From Latrodectus hesperus (Eukaryota > Arthropoda > Arachnida > Araneae > Theridiidae): a stretch of 64,000 bases of DNA. Shown piece after piece: positions 12,801-22,590 of this stretch (positions within the stretch are counted from its first letter, which is position 1; each line of letters begins with the position of its first letter). The notes below the pieces were generated by a model, which saw only the letters and a list, made by a program, of their open reading frames with translations, was not told the origin of the DNA and searched no databases. A program made the translations under genes and the position numbers. Location: assembly GCA_037975125.1 (NCBI GenBank), contig CM075854.1:64473071-64537070 (forward strand), read 5' to 3'.

Positions 12801-13140
12801 ATTAAAATTTAAAAATTAGTATTAATTTTGAAACAGCTAAATATCAAAGTGTCATATTAAAATTATTAAAATAAGAAGATTTAATTATTGTAAAATATTA
12901 ATTATTGTTGTAATATTGTAGAATTAAAATTATAAATTTTAATGAAAGTTTAATAAAGGAAAATAGATGATAAAAAGTAATATCTCTCTTATAATTTCCA
13001 AAAGATAGAATTCTAAGTAAACATAGTAGATAACTAAATAACTAATTTGCTCTTTTACTATGTTTTTTTTTAGAATTCCATCTATATGTTAAATCTAGCG
13101 TTTATAAAATGTCACTTCGAATATGCTAAGCAATTTGTAG
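9884..13140. other. Upstream region or probable 5' UTR intron of the Toll gene
   Basis: AT-rich DNA without recognisable genes. It contains one strong hairpin (12154-12212). If the Toll transcript starts in the CpG-rich patch near 13.3 kb, this whole stretch is a first intron of about 3.4 kb. Nothing else stands out. Confidence 0.4.
12154..12212. repeat. 21-bp inverted repeat, miRNA-precursor-like hairpin
   Basis: The arms 12154-12174 and 12192-12212 are complementary over 21 bp with one difference, which would be a G-U wobble in RNA transcribed from the plus strand. The loop is 17 nt. Stem and loop sizes are within the range of short hairpin precursors. The region matches no transposon I recognise. 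Confidence 0.6.
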
Positions 13141-13164
13141 TTCATTTCATTTTATTAATCATAA

Positions 13165-13370
13165 AGTGGTTGTCTCTTTCGTTTCAGTTGAGAACATGAT
13201 TATGCCACTTTATTACAATTCTCATTGGTTTAAAATATCCATGGCGTTAGATAACATTTCATTTACGTCACACGTAATGAATTACGGTATCGTATTGAGA
13301 CGGCGCAGTAAATCCGACTTGTCGACGAATTTGCTGCCTGCCTGCGTGCCTTCCAATCGTATTCTTTGAG
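13165..13370 (+). other. Weak plus-strand exon candidate
   Basis: A pyrimidine tract ending CTCTTTCGTTTCAG (AG near 13187) is followed by an open frame of about 60 codons ending in TGA at 13367-13369. The peptide includes KISMALDNISFTSHVMNYG and SDLSTNLLPACVPSN and matches no family I know. The minus strand is open over the same GC-richer segment, so being open is weak evidence. Confidence 0.15.
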
Positions 13371-13400
13371 CAGCAGCAAACAACGCGAACTTCATCATGG
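13262..13400. promoter_or_regulatory. CpG-rich patch with CRE-like motif, possible Toll promoter or first exon
   Basis: This short stretch is near 45-50% G+C with about a dozen CpG dinucleotides, against a background where CpG is scarce. It contains TTACGTCA near 13263-13270, a good match to the CREB/ATF consensus. It lies about 3.4 kb upstream of the Toll ATG on the transcribed side, and the acceptor near 9883 implies an upstream exon. The assignment to the Toll gene is inferred from position only. It could equally be a decayed repeat or an exon of another gene. Confidence 0.25.
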
Positions 13401-13620
13401 AATGTCTAAGAATATTGTCGAAATTCATTCTGTTAATAAAACTATTTCTTACACAAAGACCAAAGCACCAGTTTGAGAAGCCATTTTCCATTGATTCAAG
13501 CCATTAATACATTGACAATAGAACAGTTGAAAAAGCAAAATGAAAAAGACATACACATTATAATTAATTTAAATCGGCAAGGACAATTTAAATTTTTATA
13601 AATTTTATTAATTTATAGAA

Positions 13621-13641
13621 TTTTAGGTTAGGTTAGGTTAC
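13621..13641 (+). repeat. Short TTAGG tandem run
   Basis: Three complete TTAGG units plus a partial fourth. TTAGG is the common arthropod telomere repeat, but three units inside a chromosome arm are easily explained by chance or by microsatellite growth. Confidence 0.5.
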
Positions 13642-13644
13642 GAC

Positions 13645-15646
13645 AAAAAACTGTCTTGGAGCTTTATGCTCATAGGCTTATAGCTCGCATTGAGTAAGAT
13701 TGAGTTTTTATTTGAAACCTAAACAAAATTGATTGATTGATGATTTTGATAAAAAAGTTGAAAATCAAAACGAAGAAGATAAATGCGCTTGATTGACAAA
13801 TGAAGGGGAAATTAGGCCGTCTGGAAAAATAAAGACGAGAAAAAAATTAGAGTCTATTAATTTGCTTGAGTAGTAGAATTTTAAATTAATAATTGCAGTA
13901 TTTGTGAACAATCTCTGTTAAATGTTAAGACTAATGTCTTGGTTACGCCAATATTAATTTATTTTATTTTATTTTTTAAGTTTGTGCATATTTTAACGTA
14001 CTGTGTGTGTGTGATAAATTTATAATTGTCAAAAGTACATAACACTGTTAATTTAATTTCTTTATGATATGAATTTTTATAATTGTAATTTCATCTCGAA
14101 TATCCTTTATTGAATAATGACAAAACTCTACTATTAAGTAAAAACAAAAAAATTGAATATAAAATATCTACAAAGATCACCTATTAAGTTATTAGGCTCC
14201 AATTTTTCCAAGAACATAAGATAATTAAATAGAATTAAATTAAAAATTATTTACTTCAATTGGCCTGATTATGAAATTCTTTCACAAGTAAAAAGAAACC
14301 ACTTCCACTTCTCAAAATAAAAGTCGGTGGCTCATGTACAAGAAACACTTTTTTTTACAATTTATCGCGAAAACATCATTTGGTTGGATTTGTGCAACAA
14401 ACTTTACTGAAAAATGGAAATAATTATATACCCCTCGCACGTAATATATAGCTTAATTGAGATGTAAAGTGGCAATTACTATTTTCCTGTCCTGCATCAT
14501 TTGGAAAAAATTGGCACGGTTTACTTCATTCAGGGAAGCTTGTTAGTCAGAAAAAGGAACCTAATTATTCATAAGCTTTGGTAGAATTTTAAACTGATCA
14601 AATTTTTTAAAATGTAATTTTTCTCAAAGAAGAAAAATATTATTAGAATTTAAATCTTTATACCCATACTTTGAAAGTGTTATAATATATATTTATAATA
14701 AAATGACTATTGATGAACGCATGGTTAATAATGCAATACGAAATAAATTGATAAATTTGATAAAGTAATCTATTTTTTAATTGATTTTTATTAAAATAGT
14801 ATGAAATTCTAAGTACTAAAGAATTTTCTTCATTTTATGTTTCGTTTAATACAGAGGTTTACGTATGATAAAATGAATAATCTGAATTATAATTATTTTC
14901 ATCGTTAATTTTAATTATCATTAGTAAGTCAAATTATTCTAGTCGGAGAATATTTTCAACTGCAGTTTTCAATCAAATTAGTAATTATGTGCAAACATCT
15001 ATCTTCGAATTGAAATTCTTAATAAAATAATAATGAATGCATTCATTAAAATACGCCAAAAAGTAGATGTACGCTTTACTTTTCAAAAATAAGTGTATTT
15101 ATAAAAATGGAACCAGAATTAACGAAATTAGTCATACCTTGCTTTTTTTACGAGATTTGTAAGTGTTTCACATTTAAGGACTTGTGACTAGTAGTAAGTT
15201 AAATTGCATGCATTTTAATTGCGCAGGAGGCAGTTTTTAATTATTTCGGTATTCGATGATAATTAAAATTGGACTATCATTTTTGGTAAACAGAATTAAG
15301 AGAAAAATGACTTAAGTATATTCTATAACGCTGTCAATGGTTGTGTCTGTCCTTGAAAAATTTAACGTCAGGAGCCTCAATTGGGCGAGAATATGATCCT
15401 TTCATGGCCATAACTAAATAGATGGAAGCTGTTCTGAGGCTATTTCGAACACTAACTGATAAAGTTTAAATGAAATATTTTTCACAAGTAAAAATCGTTT
15501 TGTGTCACAAAGAAGGAAATTGAAAAACTCTCATGATTCAACCATGTTGATATGCATCTTGATCTGACAATATGTTGATCTTAATGATTTGAGTGTTGAG
15601 TTGTCGTGGAAGAAGTAAATTTACATAAGACAAATTCAGATGCTTT
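13645..15646. other. Gene-free AT-rich stretch
   Basis: No coding sequence, inverted terminal repeats or RNA gene is recognisable. Open frames are short. The last 300 bases before the SINE are slightly less AT-rich but give no meaningful translation. Confidence 0.5.
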
Positions 15647-15660
15647 AGTGATTCAGAAAG
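15647..15660 (+). repeat. Target site duplication, left copy (SINE)
   Basis: AGTGATTCAGAAAG is repeated exactly at 15966-15979, immediately flanking the SINE. This is the footprint of target-primed integration. Confidence 0.92.
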
Positions 15661-15965
15661 CCGACCGATGGCTGAGTGGTTAGCGTTCCTGACTCCTGAG
15701 CTGTGGGTCCCGGGTTTGAATCCCGGTTCGGGCATGGATGTTTCTTTCCTCTGTTCTCTCTGTGTTTCTCTGTCCTCTCTTCTGTGTTGCTGTATGAATG
15801 TGTGGCCCACCCTATAAACGGGTTTGTGGTGGTATGGCGCGGGTAACGCTACTCGCCTCCGTGACTTGGTTCACAGGTGCCCGCTGGGTAACGACAAATG
15901 AGTAGCAGTCTCTGGCCTTGTTGTGGCATAGGGTTCAACCCTCTTGTGCCCGACATTGGAAAAAA
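15661..15965 (+). mobile_element. tRNA-derived SINE, complete, 305 bp
   Basis: The head is tRNA-like. The Pol III A box TGGCTGAGTGG is at 15669-15679 and the B box GGTTTGAATCC at 15713-15723, one base off the tRNA consensus. The promoter spacing is correct. An unrelated body of about 200 bp follows, with a small inverted repeat GGGTTCAACCCT near 15929-15940, and the element ends in a short A run. Perfect 14-bp duplications flank it, so both ends are defined and the insertion is fairly recent. It would be mobilised by a LINE reverse transcriptase; which one is unknown. Confidence 0.92.
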
Positions 15966-15979
15966 AGTGATTCAGAAAG
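15966..15979 (+). repeat. Target site duplication, right copy (SINE)
   Basis: Exact match to 15647-15660. Confidence 0.92.
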
Positions 15980-17015
15980 TCCAATCTATAAATGCACAGC
16001 AAAGCATCGAACAATTTAAGGATCATCCACGTGTTCTCCAAGAGCGTTGATGGGATAAATTCGTCATTTATTCCCAGTCAGATTGAATCCAGTAGTATCA
16101 AGTAAGAGATACACTGAGCATATGACACGGTGAGCCTTCGCTTAGCTTTCCACGAATACTAAATCGTTACATTTCCTTTAATATATAATTCTATGCACAA
16201 AAACAAACTGGAAAATGTTAAGTTAGCGGAATATGACTTTTTAGCAACGCATTTGTAGTGAAAGATTTTTTGTAAACTGGCATATTGCCACTGACAGTTT
16301 AAGGAATGATCTGTTCGGATAGTGCATAATCTTTCTTTTCTTGTATTTTGGAACATTACAGATACGTTGATGATATTTTGAAGTCAGTGGTACAGATACT
16401 TTGATGCCATTTATCAGAATGGAAATTATCAGACACATGTTACATAACTCTCGTAATTTTGTTCAAGGCATTATTTTATGACCTGCCCTGTTATCCGATT
16501 TTGCTTGAATATATTTGGGATTTATTATGAAGGCATCCTCAGATAATTGTTTATGCTATTTGACTAGATAATCAATTACTATATTTACGACAGAATTTAT
16601 TATGAGAAGACATCAGTAATTTAATAGATACTATTTCTCGCTGAGTACCGCTTAATAGGGAACTACAAAAACTACCGAAATTAATATTTATTATGTTGCT
16701 ATAAGTCTAAAAATATTTTTCGTTCTGAATTTGTAGTCACTTTTTAAATGGAGCAAATAATATACACTTACCGAATTTTATTGTTCTGCTCAATTTTTTA
16801 CTATGTGTACACTATTGTTTCGTGTGATTAGATGTATTAAAAATTAACCCAAACATAAATCCAAATATTATGCTTTATTTGACAGCTTATTTAACGCGAT
16901 ATATACATAATCTAATAATGAGCTCCTCAAAACCTTCGTTCATAAATACTTATACTTATTTCTTGAATGAATTTTGAATTGCAATTTTACTTTACGTATG
17001 ACTGAATGCTATGTT
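15980..17015. other. No recognised gene between SINE and mariner
   Basis: The first 170 bases are of fairly mixed composition and continue the sequence interrupted by the SINE, but no frame gives a known protein. The rest is AT-rich and featureless. Confidence 0.45.
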
Positions 17016-17017
17016 TA

Positions 17018-17884
17018 AGCGAAACAAGAAAATTATTGCTGTTTTCGCGTTGCCATTGAATGAAGTGAGAATAAGATTGCAAATTAGTGTGTGACGTGAT
17101 CGAGATAACAGTTCAGTTGAGAGTAGGAATGTCAGTTGTTATAACTGTGCAGGTCCACCACGCATATTCATCAATCGTAACTCATGCAGTAGTGAATAGA
17201 AATGTACATGTCGTGGGAGCTCGTTCTATGTTTTTTGCTTTACGACTTCAAAGTGAGCCTATCAGCTGCTGCGTTAATTCGCGAATATGTCAATCGTTTG
17301 GGGATGGTGTGGTGAATGAACGTACAGCAAGCTATTGGTTTTACAAATTCAGATCAGGAGATTTATCCCTGTGTGTTGACGCTGGTGTCTGGTGGATTAA
17401 TCATCAAGGGGCTTACTATGAGCAGCTACCAACGGACCAAACGGTCACTGAGGACCAAATGCACCAATTCGAACGTGTGTAACAGGCATTATAACAGGAG
17501 GCAGCTCTGTTTAATCGCAAGAGACTACTGTTCTTGGCCGATAATGTCGCATGTAGCACGGGAGGCCAGAAATACCATACAGAGACTTGGTTGGGAGACT
17601 ATGTGCATCCTCCTTACTCATCTGACCTTATACCATCAGATTCCCACCTCACCCATTCCCTGGACAATCATCTTCGTCGAAAATCTTTCTCCAATAAAGT
17701 ACACTTGCACGCATGCACGGACTTCTTCCCCGAGTTTTACCGCAAGGGAATTGCATAGCTAAAGACACGTTTGCCGAAGTTGGTGGATGCTGACGGTGAT
17801 TACTTCGAGGACTAATAATAGGCTACCCTTTTTGTAGGTCATGTTCTTTTGTGTTATAAAACAGCAAGAACTTTCTGGTTTACT
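17018..17884 (+). mobile_element. Internally deleted mariner element, 867 bp
   Basis: Imperfect terminal inverted repeats of about 28 bp lie at 17018-17045 and 17858-17884, sharing the inner core TTGCTGTTTT. TA dinucleotides at 17016-17017 and 17885-17886 are the expected target duplication. Full mariners are about 1.3 kb, so roughly 0.4 kb is missing. The transposase remnant lies between the repeats. It cannot be autonomous. Confidence 0.85.
17087..17816 (+). pseudogene. Mariner transposase pseudogene
   Basis: Pieces in more than one frame match mariner transposase. An N-terminal piece carries the DNA-binding segment ERTASYWFYKFRSGDLSL (about 17310-17370). It jumps directly to sequence resembling the middle of the catalytic domain, QLPTDQTVTEDQ. 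A second piece from about 17534 has HPPYSSDLIPSDSHL and RRKSFSNK, equivalent to the PPYSPDL..SDYHLF and RGKSF blocks, and ends with FPEFYRKGI and DGDYFED. The first catalytic Asp block lies in the deleted part, and the usual HDNARPH block is degraded to ADNVACS. Frameshifts and the deletion make it inactive. Confidence 0.85.
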
Positions 17885-18099
17885 TAGTAAATAATTGGAT
17901 TTATCAAATGCAGTTGAAATTTTCAAATGCAATATTTAAATCTGTAATACATAAAATTTTTTATCTATATTATCTCATTTTCAGTCAATTAATAACAATA
18001 TAAATTCACAACAATGAACCTAATTTAATTCCATACTACACAGTAAGATCTTATGCAAATCAAGCATGCCTTGCGGGAATTTAAATTAAAATTAATAAA

Positions 18100-18570
18100 A
18101 GTGATGACTACAATACTGAATGATTACGGTAACCAATGAGGAAAATTATGATACCGGGAAAATACTGAAAAAATCAGAAAATAAGAGAGCGGACTATAAG
18201 AGAGAAGGAAAGAGAGCGCAGGGAAAATGATAAGAAAAGAAAGATAGGAGAGCTATCTGGAAAACTAGGCAGTAAACTTGCTAACTAACTCAGTCTGACT
18301 CTGCCGTGCTCTGGAAGACTTAATAACATTAAAAATTTCGTGCAGACTAAGGATTTTTAGCTTATGTAATGTGGAAATGTGAAGGAAATGGTGGCAACTC
18401 GGGTATCGAATTCGTCACATAATCATGATTCAAAATTTCAAGATAGTTGTGGGTGTTTAGTAGCTTCTGGAAAATATACAACTGGAAATGCATCATAATA
18501 ACCTAAGCGAATCGACTACGGCTAAAATTGTGAATTAGGGAAAGACGTCGTTTTCGTGAGAAATAGGTAT
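18100..18570 (+). other. Possible LTR-retrotransposon remnant
   Basis: A purine-rich tract (about 18177-18250, repeated GAGAG) leads into a less AT-rich segment. Near 18391 the sequence TGGTGGCAACTCGGGTA resembles the primer-binding region found just after a 5' LTR in some Gypsy-like elements. No second LTR, gag or pol sequence is visible in the window. This is a composition-based suspicion only. Confidence 0.2.
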
Positions 18571-18952
18571 CAGGTTCCTTACCCAACCCAGCCAAAAATA
18601 GTCTTGCTAATAAGGTACATAAATTTTAACATTAATGCAATTTACATTGTTTTTAAATATAAATTTAAAGGAAGTTAGACATTTCAATCTTTAAACAAAT
18701 TTTAGATTTGAAAATTTGAGTCATTTTGGCTTTATCTCACTTCAGATTTTACATATTTATATTTTGGAATAAAATTATAAATTTAAAGTATTTATTGCAT
18801 TTACTTGAATTAACTAATCAATCCATGAATCAAAGTTATGTTTCCTATTCTAAGGAAAAAATAAGCTAGTAGACATGTTCTTTAAATAACAAGAAAAAAA
18901 ATTAAGGAGATACAAATGAAGTTATTTACATGAAATAAAATATATTTATATA

Positions 18953-19816
18953 CAGGGTGTCCAGAAAAGGACTCCCTGATTTCAAAATTAAATATCTCGA
19001 AAACAAAGAACGATAGAGGAATGCAGTAAACAGTATGTTTATAAAGAAAGCTGCAAAAATTTTATACAGCAGTTTGAAATAATAGTTACAAAAGCTGCAA
19101 ATGGATGGCGCTGTAACCGTCATACGTAATGCCTAGTACAAATAGTGATCCGAAGCCCGGAGCGATCAATTTCACTATTGAAGCGTGAAAGGAGGTTAGT
19201 GTACCAAAGGAAGAGACTAAAACCATGTACTCCATTGAACAACGCGTTTTTCTGGAGCTAGAGTACCACAGGTTAAAAGAGAGTCCTATGGCAACAAGGC
19301 GCAGTTTTCAAGCACGATTTAATGTTCCAAAAGGACCCGATGCGAAAACCATTCGTACACTCTTCGCCAAATTTCAACGAACATGCAGCGTAACTGATGA
19401 TCTAGAGGGGAATGTTGGCCGCAAGGAAACTGCAGTTTCGCCTGAAAATGTCGTCACAGTTTGCAATTATTCAGAAAAATCCAATGTCATCCGTTCGTAG
19501 AAATTGCATCTGGGACTGGTTTGAAAGCGTTTCAGCACGCAGAAAATATTGAGAAAGAGGTGAACATTTTGAAAACATTGTAATGTGATTTTTTGCAAAG
19601 AATGTTTTCATACGATTATTTCATTTATGTATGCTGATATAAACTGTACAGCGTACAGCGCCATTTGTTAGCAACTTTTGTAACTATTATTTCAAACTGC
19701 TGTATAAAATTCTTACAGCTTTCACAATAAACATACCGTTTACTGCATTCCTCTATCGATCTTTGTTTTCGAGATACTTAATTTTGAAATCAGGGAGTCC
19801 TTTTCTGGACACCCTG
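18953..19816 (+). mobile_element. Deleted Tc1/mariner-superfamily transposon with 163-bp TIRs
   Basis: Starts CAGGGTGTCC and ends GGACACCCTG, flanked by TA at 18951-18952 and 19817-19818. The inverted repeats are unusually long, 18953-19115 and 19654-19816, and nearly identical. Between them is a plus-strand reading frame for the N-terminal part of a transposase and, near 19555, a short piece compatible with its extreme C-terminus (GEHFEN). The central catalytic region is missing, so this 864-bp copy is non-autonomous but has the ends a related transposase would need. Confidence 0.88.
19225..19500 (+). pseudogene. Truncated transposase, N-terminal helix-turn-helix part
   Basis: A 91-codon open frame begins at an ATG and reads SIEQRVFLELEYHR, then RRSFQARFNVPKGPDAKTI and LFAKFQRTCSVTDD. 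This is the layout of the helix-turn-helix DNA-binding region (DUF4817-like) found at the N-terminus of many arthropod Tc1/mariner-type transposases. No DDE residues are present, because the internal deletion removes the catalytic domain. It could in principle make a DNA-binding-only protein, but expression is unknown. Confidence 0.8.
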
Positions 19817-19818
19817 TA

Positions 19819-20151
19819 CATATAAAGTGTAAAAGTGACAGTTAGAAAACAAGATTGCTCATAATCAGTGTTATGGTTTGTTTGTAATTCTACTGTGTTT
19901 TTCTAGAAATAATACTAATATGACCGGGACCTGTTGTTTAAATTGGACTCCAAATCACCAGAAACATTCACACCTGAAGGGAAAAAGAGGACAAAACATG
20001 TTGAACAATCAAAGTGGTAAATATCATGGCTAGGGGTAAGGTTTTGTTAAAATGTCACACTATGATAGTTTAATTAGTCCCATAGGCTACAAAATACATT
20101 GCTAGCAGGTAGAAATTTTGCTACTGTATAAAAAGCCGCTATATATTAAAG

Positions 20152-20153
<2 letters not shown>
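19819..20153. other. Unassigned spacer, possible coding fragment
   Basis: Around 19935-20010 one plus-strand frame reads SPETFTPEGKKRTKHVEQ before a stop. I do not recognise it, and it lacks a start codon and clear splice sites. Confidence 0.2.
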
Positions 20154-20242
<89 letters not shown>

Positions 20243-20250
20243 ATATATAT
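20154..20250. repeat. (TA)n microsatellite, about 97 bp
   Basis: Nearly pure alternating TA with one phase break near 20231. Confidence 0.97.
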
Positions 20251-22324
20251 GAAGCATTGGATATTATATATTTTGTTCTTCCACACAAATGAGAAAAACT
20301 TGTTTTGTTTGAAATCATTGTGCTCATACGTTTCGAAACGTTTTATAAATTAAGTTTTTCAAGCCATTTGTATTGGTATTGATATCAGTTTGATTAGATT
20401 ATTATAGAGTTATTAAAGGAAAATAACTTACACAGAAAATGTAAACATATTTAGCAAATTATTATTAGTCAAAATTAAAATGTGTGTGCCTATTCATTGA
20501 AAAGTAGCTAACCTCAAGCTCTATTTAAATTTGATATTAAATTTCAATTAACTGGCATATTCAATTAGCATACTTCATAACTACATCGTTATAGTATTTA
20601 GTAATTTTCTTAATATACACACAGTTTCCACGACTTAATTAGATGAAAAAAAATATTCATATATTTCTTCACTTCAATTAAAGATTAATTTTTTACCTCA
20701 ATTGAAAAGTTATATTCATCAATATAGATTACTAAAAATAATTGAAAAATTTTTAATTTCTGAAGAAATTTAAGGTATTTACCTTCTCTAATTTTTTTAA
20801 CAGTTATTTTAACAGAGTTCTAACGAAAAGCTAAAAGTTTTTTTGACAAATTATTTCAAGTTTTGTATAAAAATTATAAATTACAGTTTGAAAATCAAGA
20901 CAAACAAGATTTTTACTTCGAAATGTACAATATCATACACAAAATCTCGAATTTTGATAATTTTTAATGATAATGATAATATATACTCAAATAACATTAA
21001 AATCCTCCAAAAATACTATGTATGAATCTTTCACTTACCTGCAATTGAGTGCGTCATCAATTATATTTAGAATCATTGGAAAGAGAAGAAATATTTGTGC
21101 ATTTGCTTAAATCAAATAATGTAAAATATCTCCAAAGATCTAATAATCCTCTTCAATTTCATAATCATCATTAAATAATCTTAATTTTAAAATAATTTAA
21201 ACTTAATAGTTCTGTTTCACTTTTACATTTTCTGAGATGTGTGTCTCTGATAGCGTTTTTCATTCTCATTCATTGCATCCAACTAGTATTTTTCTTTGAC
21301 AATATCAACAGACGTCCGTTTCTTTTACGAGCGAACTTCCTTTTGAGTCCATATGATGAAATCCGGCATTGTTCCTTTTAACGGATGTTTTAATATGATT
21401 TTTATTTTTAGCTTTTTAGATTCAAATTTGAATATTTAAACATAGAAATGACACAAGGAAGTTGAAGATTATGAATCATGGTGCGTTAAATTTAAAACAA
21501 TGAGTCATTTAAATCATTGTTAGACAGCTTGTATTTTTACATGATTATTTATGATCAAAACTATAATGAAATTACAAAAAAAATTATTGAAGGTTCATAT
21601 TACAAGCACAACGTGTTGCATGTACATATCGGAAAGGAATTAAACTACACACTGAAGTTTAATTCTAGAATTAATAAAAAAGCGGCATATTTTATTAATT
21701 ATTCTAGTTCTGAATAATATATATGTATTATTAAAATTAGATATTTATATAATGTTTTATAATAAATGTTATATTTCAATATATTTTCTAAATTTTTAAA
21801 TCATAGTTATTATTAAGCATTTAGAAAACTTAGCTTGCAAATCTGAAAATAATTTCAATTATTAATGGAAATGTCTTATAAATCATAGTACACTACAAAG
21901 CATTTTTCTTTAGCTATAAACTCTGTAATATAAAGAATTAAAAACAAAGCTCTCTCGATATTATTTTTCCAATCAATATATTTGGAAATTTGAGTCAGGT
22001 AGTATTAAAAACTATTAAATCGTGTTTTTAAGAATTATTTTAAATTATGAATATATATTTAATAACAGTATCAGAAAATATTGGGTGATACAAAGAAATC
22101 CATTTTCTTTATATTTTTTCATTTATTTTATATTCTATCTTATGTATTTTGTTATTATTTTAGGTTTGACGTTCCTTTTCTTTTACATTTCTTGTTGATT
22201 CTTCCGGAATTCAATTCCTTTCATTTTTTTACGAGCTTCTTCCGGATCTATTTCCTTAACAACGAACATTTCGTTTCAATTTATTTCGGATTTTTAAACT
22301 AAAAATAAATGCTTGGTAGCATTT
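20251..22324. other. Gene-free AT-rich stretch
   Basis: No recognisable coding or repeat structure. A 66-codon open frame at 21517-21717 has no known motif and no supporting signals, so it is not called. Confidence 0.5.
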
Positions 22325-22590
22325 CAATCGTTTCTGAGAACGCAACTATAACATATTGGCAAATTAAAGTTACGGGAACTGCATGCTGGAAATAGGAATC
22401 TTCCTGACGCAAATTCCAAGAGGGAATATCGAATGTAGCCGGGATAATCTTTCGTCCCTTGACTACTGAAATCACGAATTTTTTTGATATGTTTAAAACA
22501 TGTAATTTCCGTTGTTGCTGAAAGTTTGTTTTTGTCTCATCTTGTATAGATTTCCGCGGGTGTCATTCTTCTGTTGCAACACCCCATAAA
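22325..22590 (+). repeat. Dispersed repeat, copy 1 (pair with 43.8 kb)
   Basis: This segment resembles 43805-44075 over more than 200 bp in the same orientation. The clearest block is ATATGTTTAAAACATG at about 22486-22501, present also near 43986. Flanking stretches such as TAATCTTTC and CATTCTTC/TTATTCTTC match in the same order. No coding potential or terminal repeats are seen. It is probably an old interspersed element of unknown class. Confidence 0.5.

Noticed and set aside
15538..15810. 90-codon minus-strand frame
   Set aside because: It is antisense of the tRNA-derived SINE head, not a protein gene.
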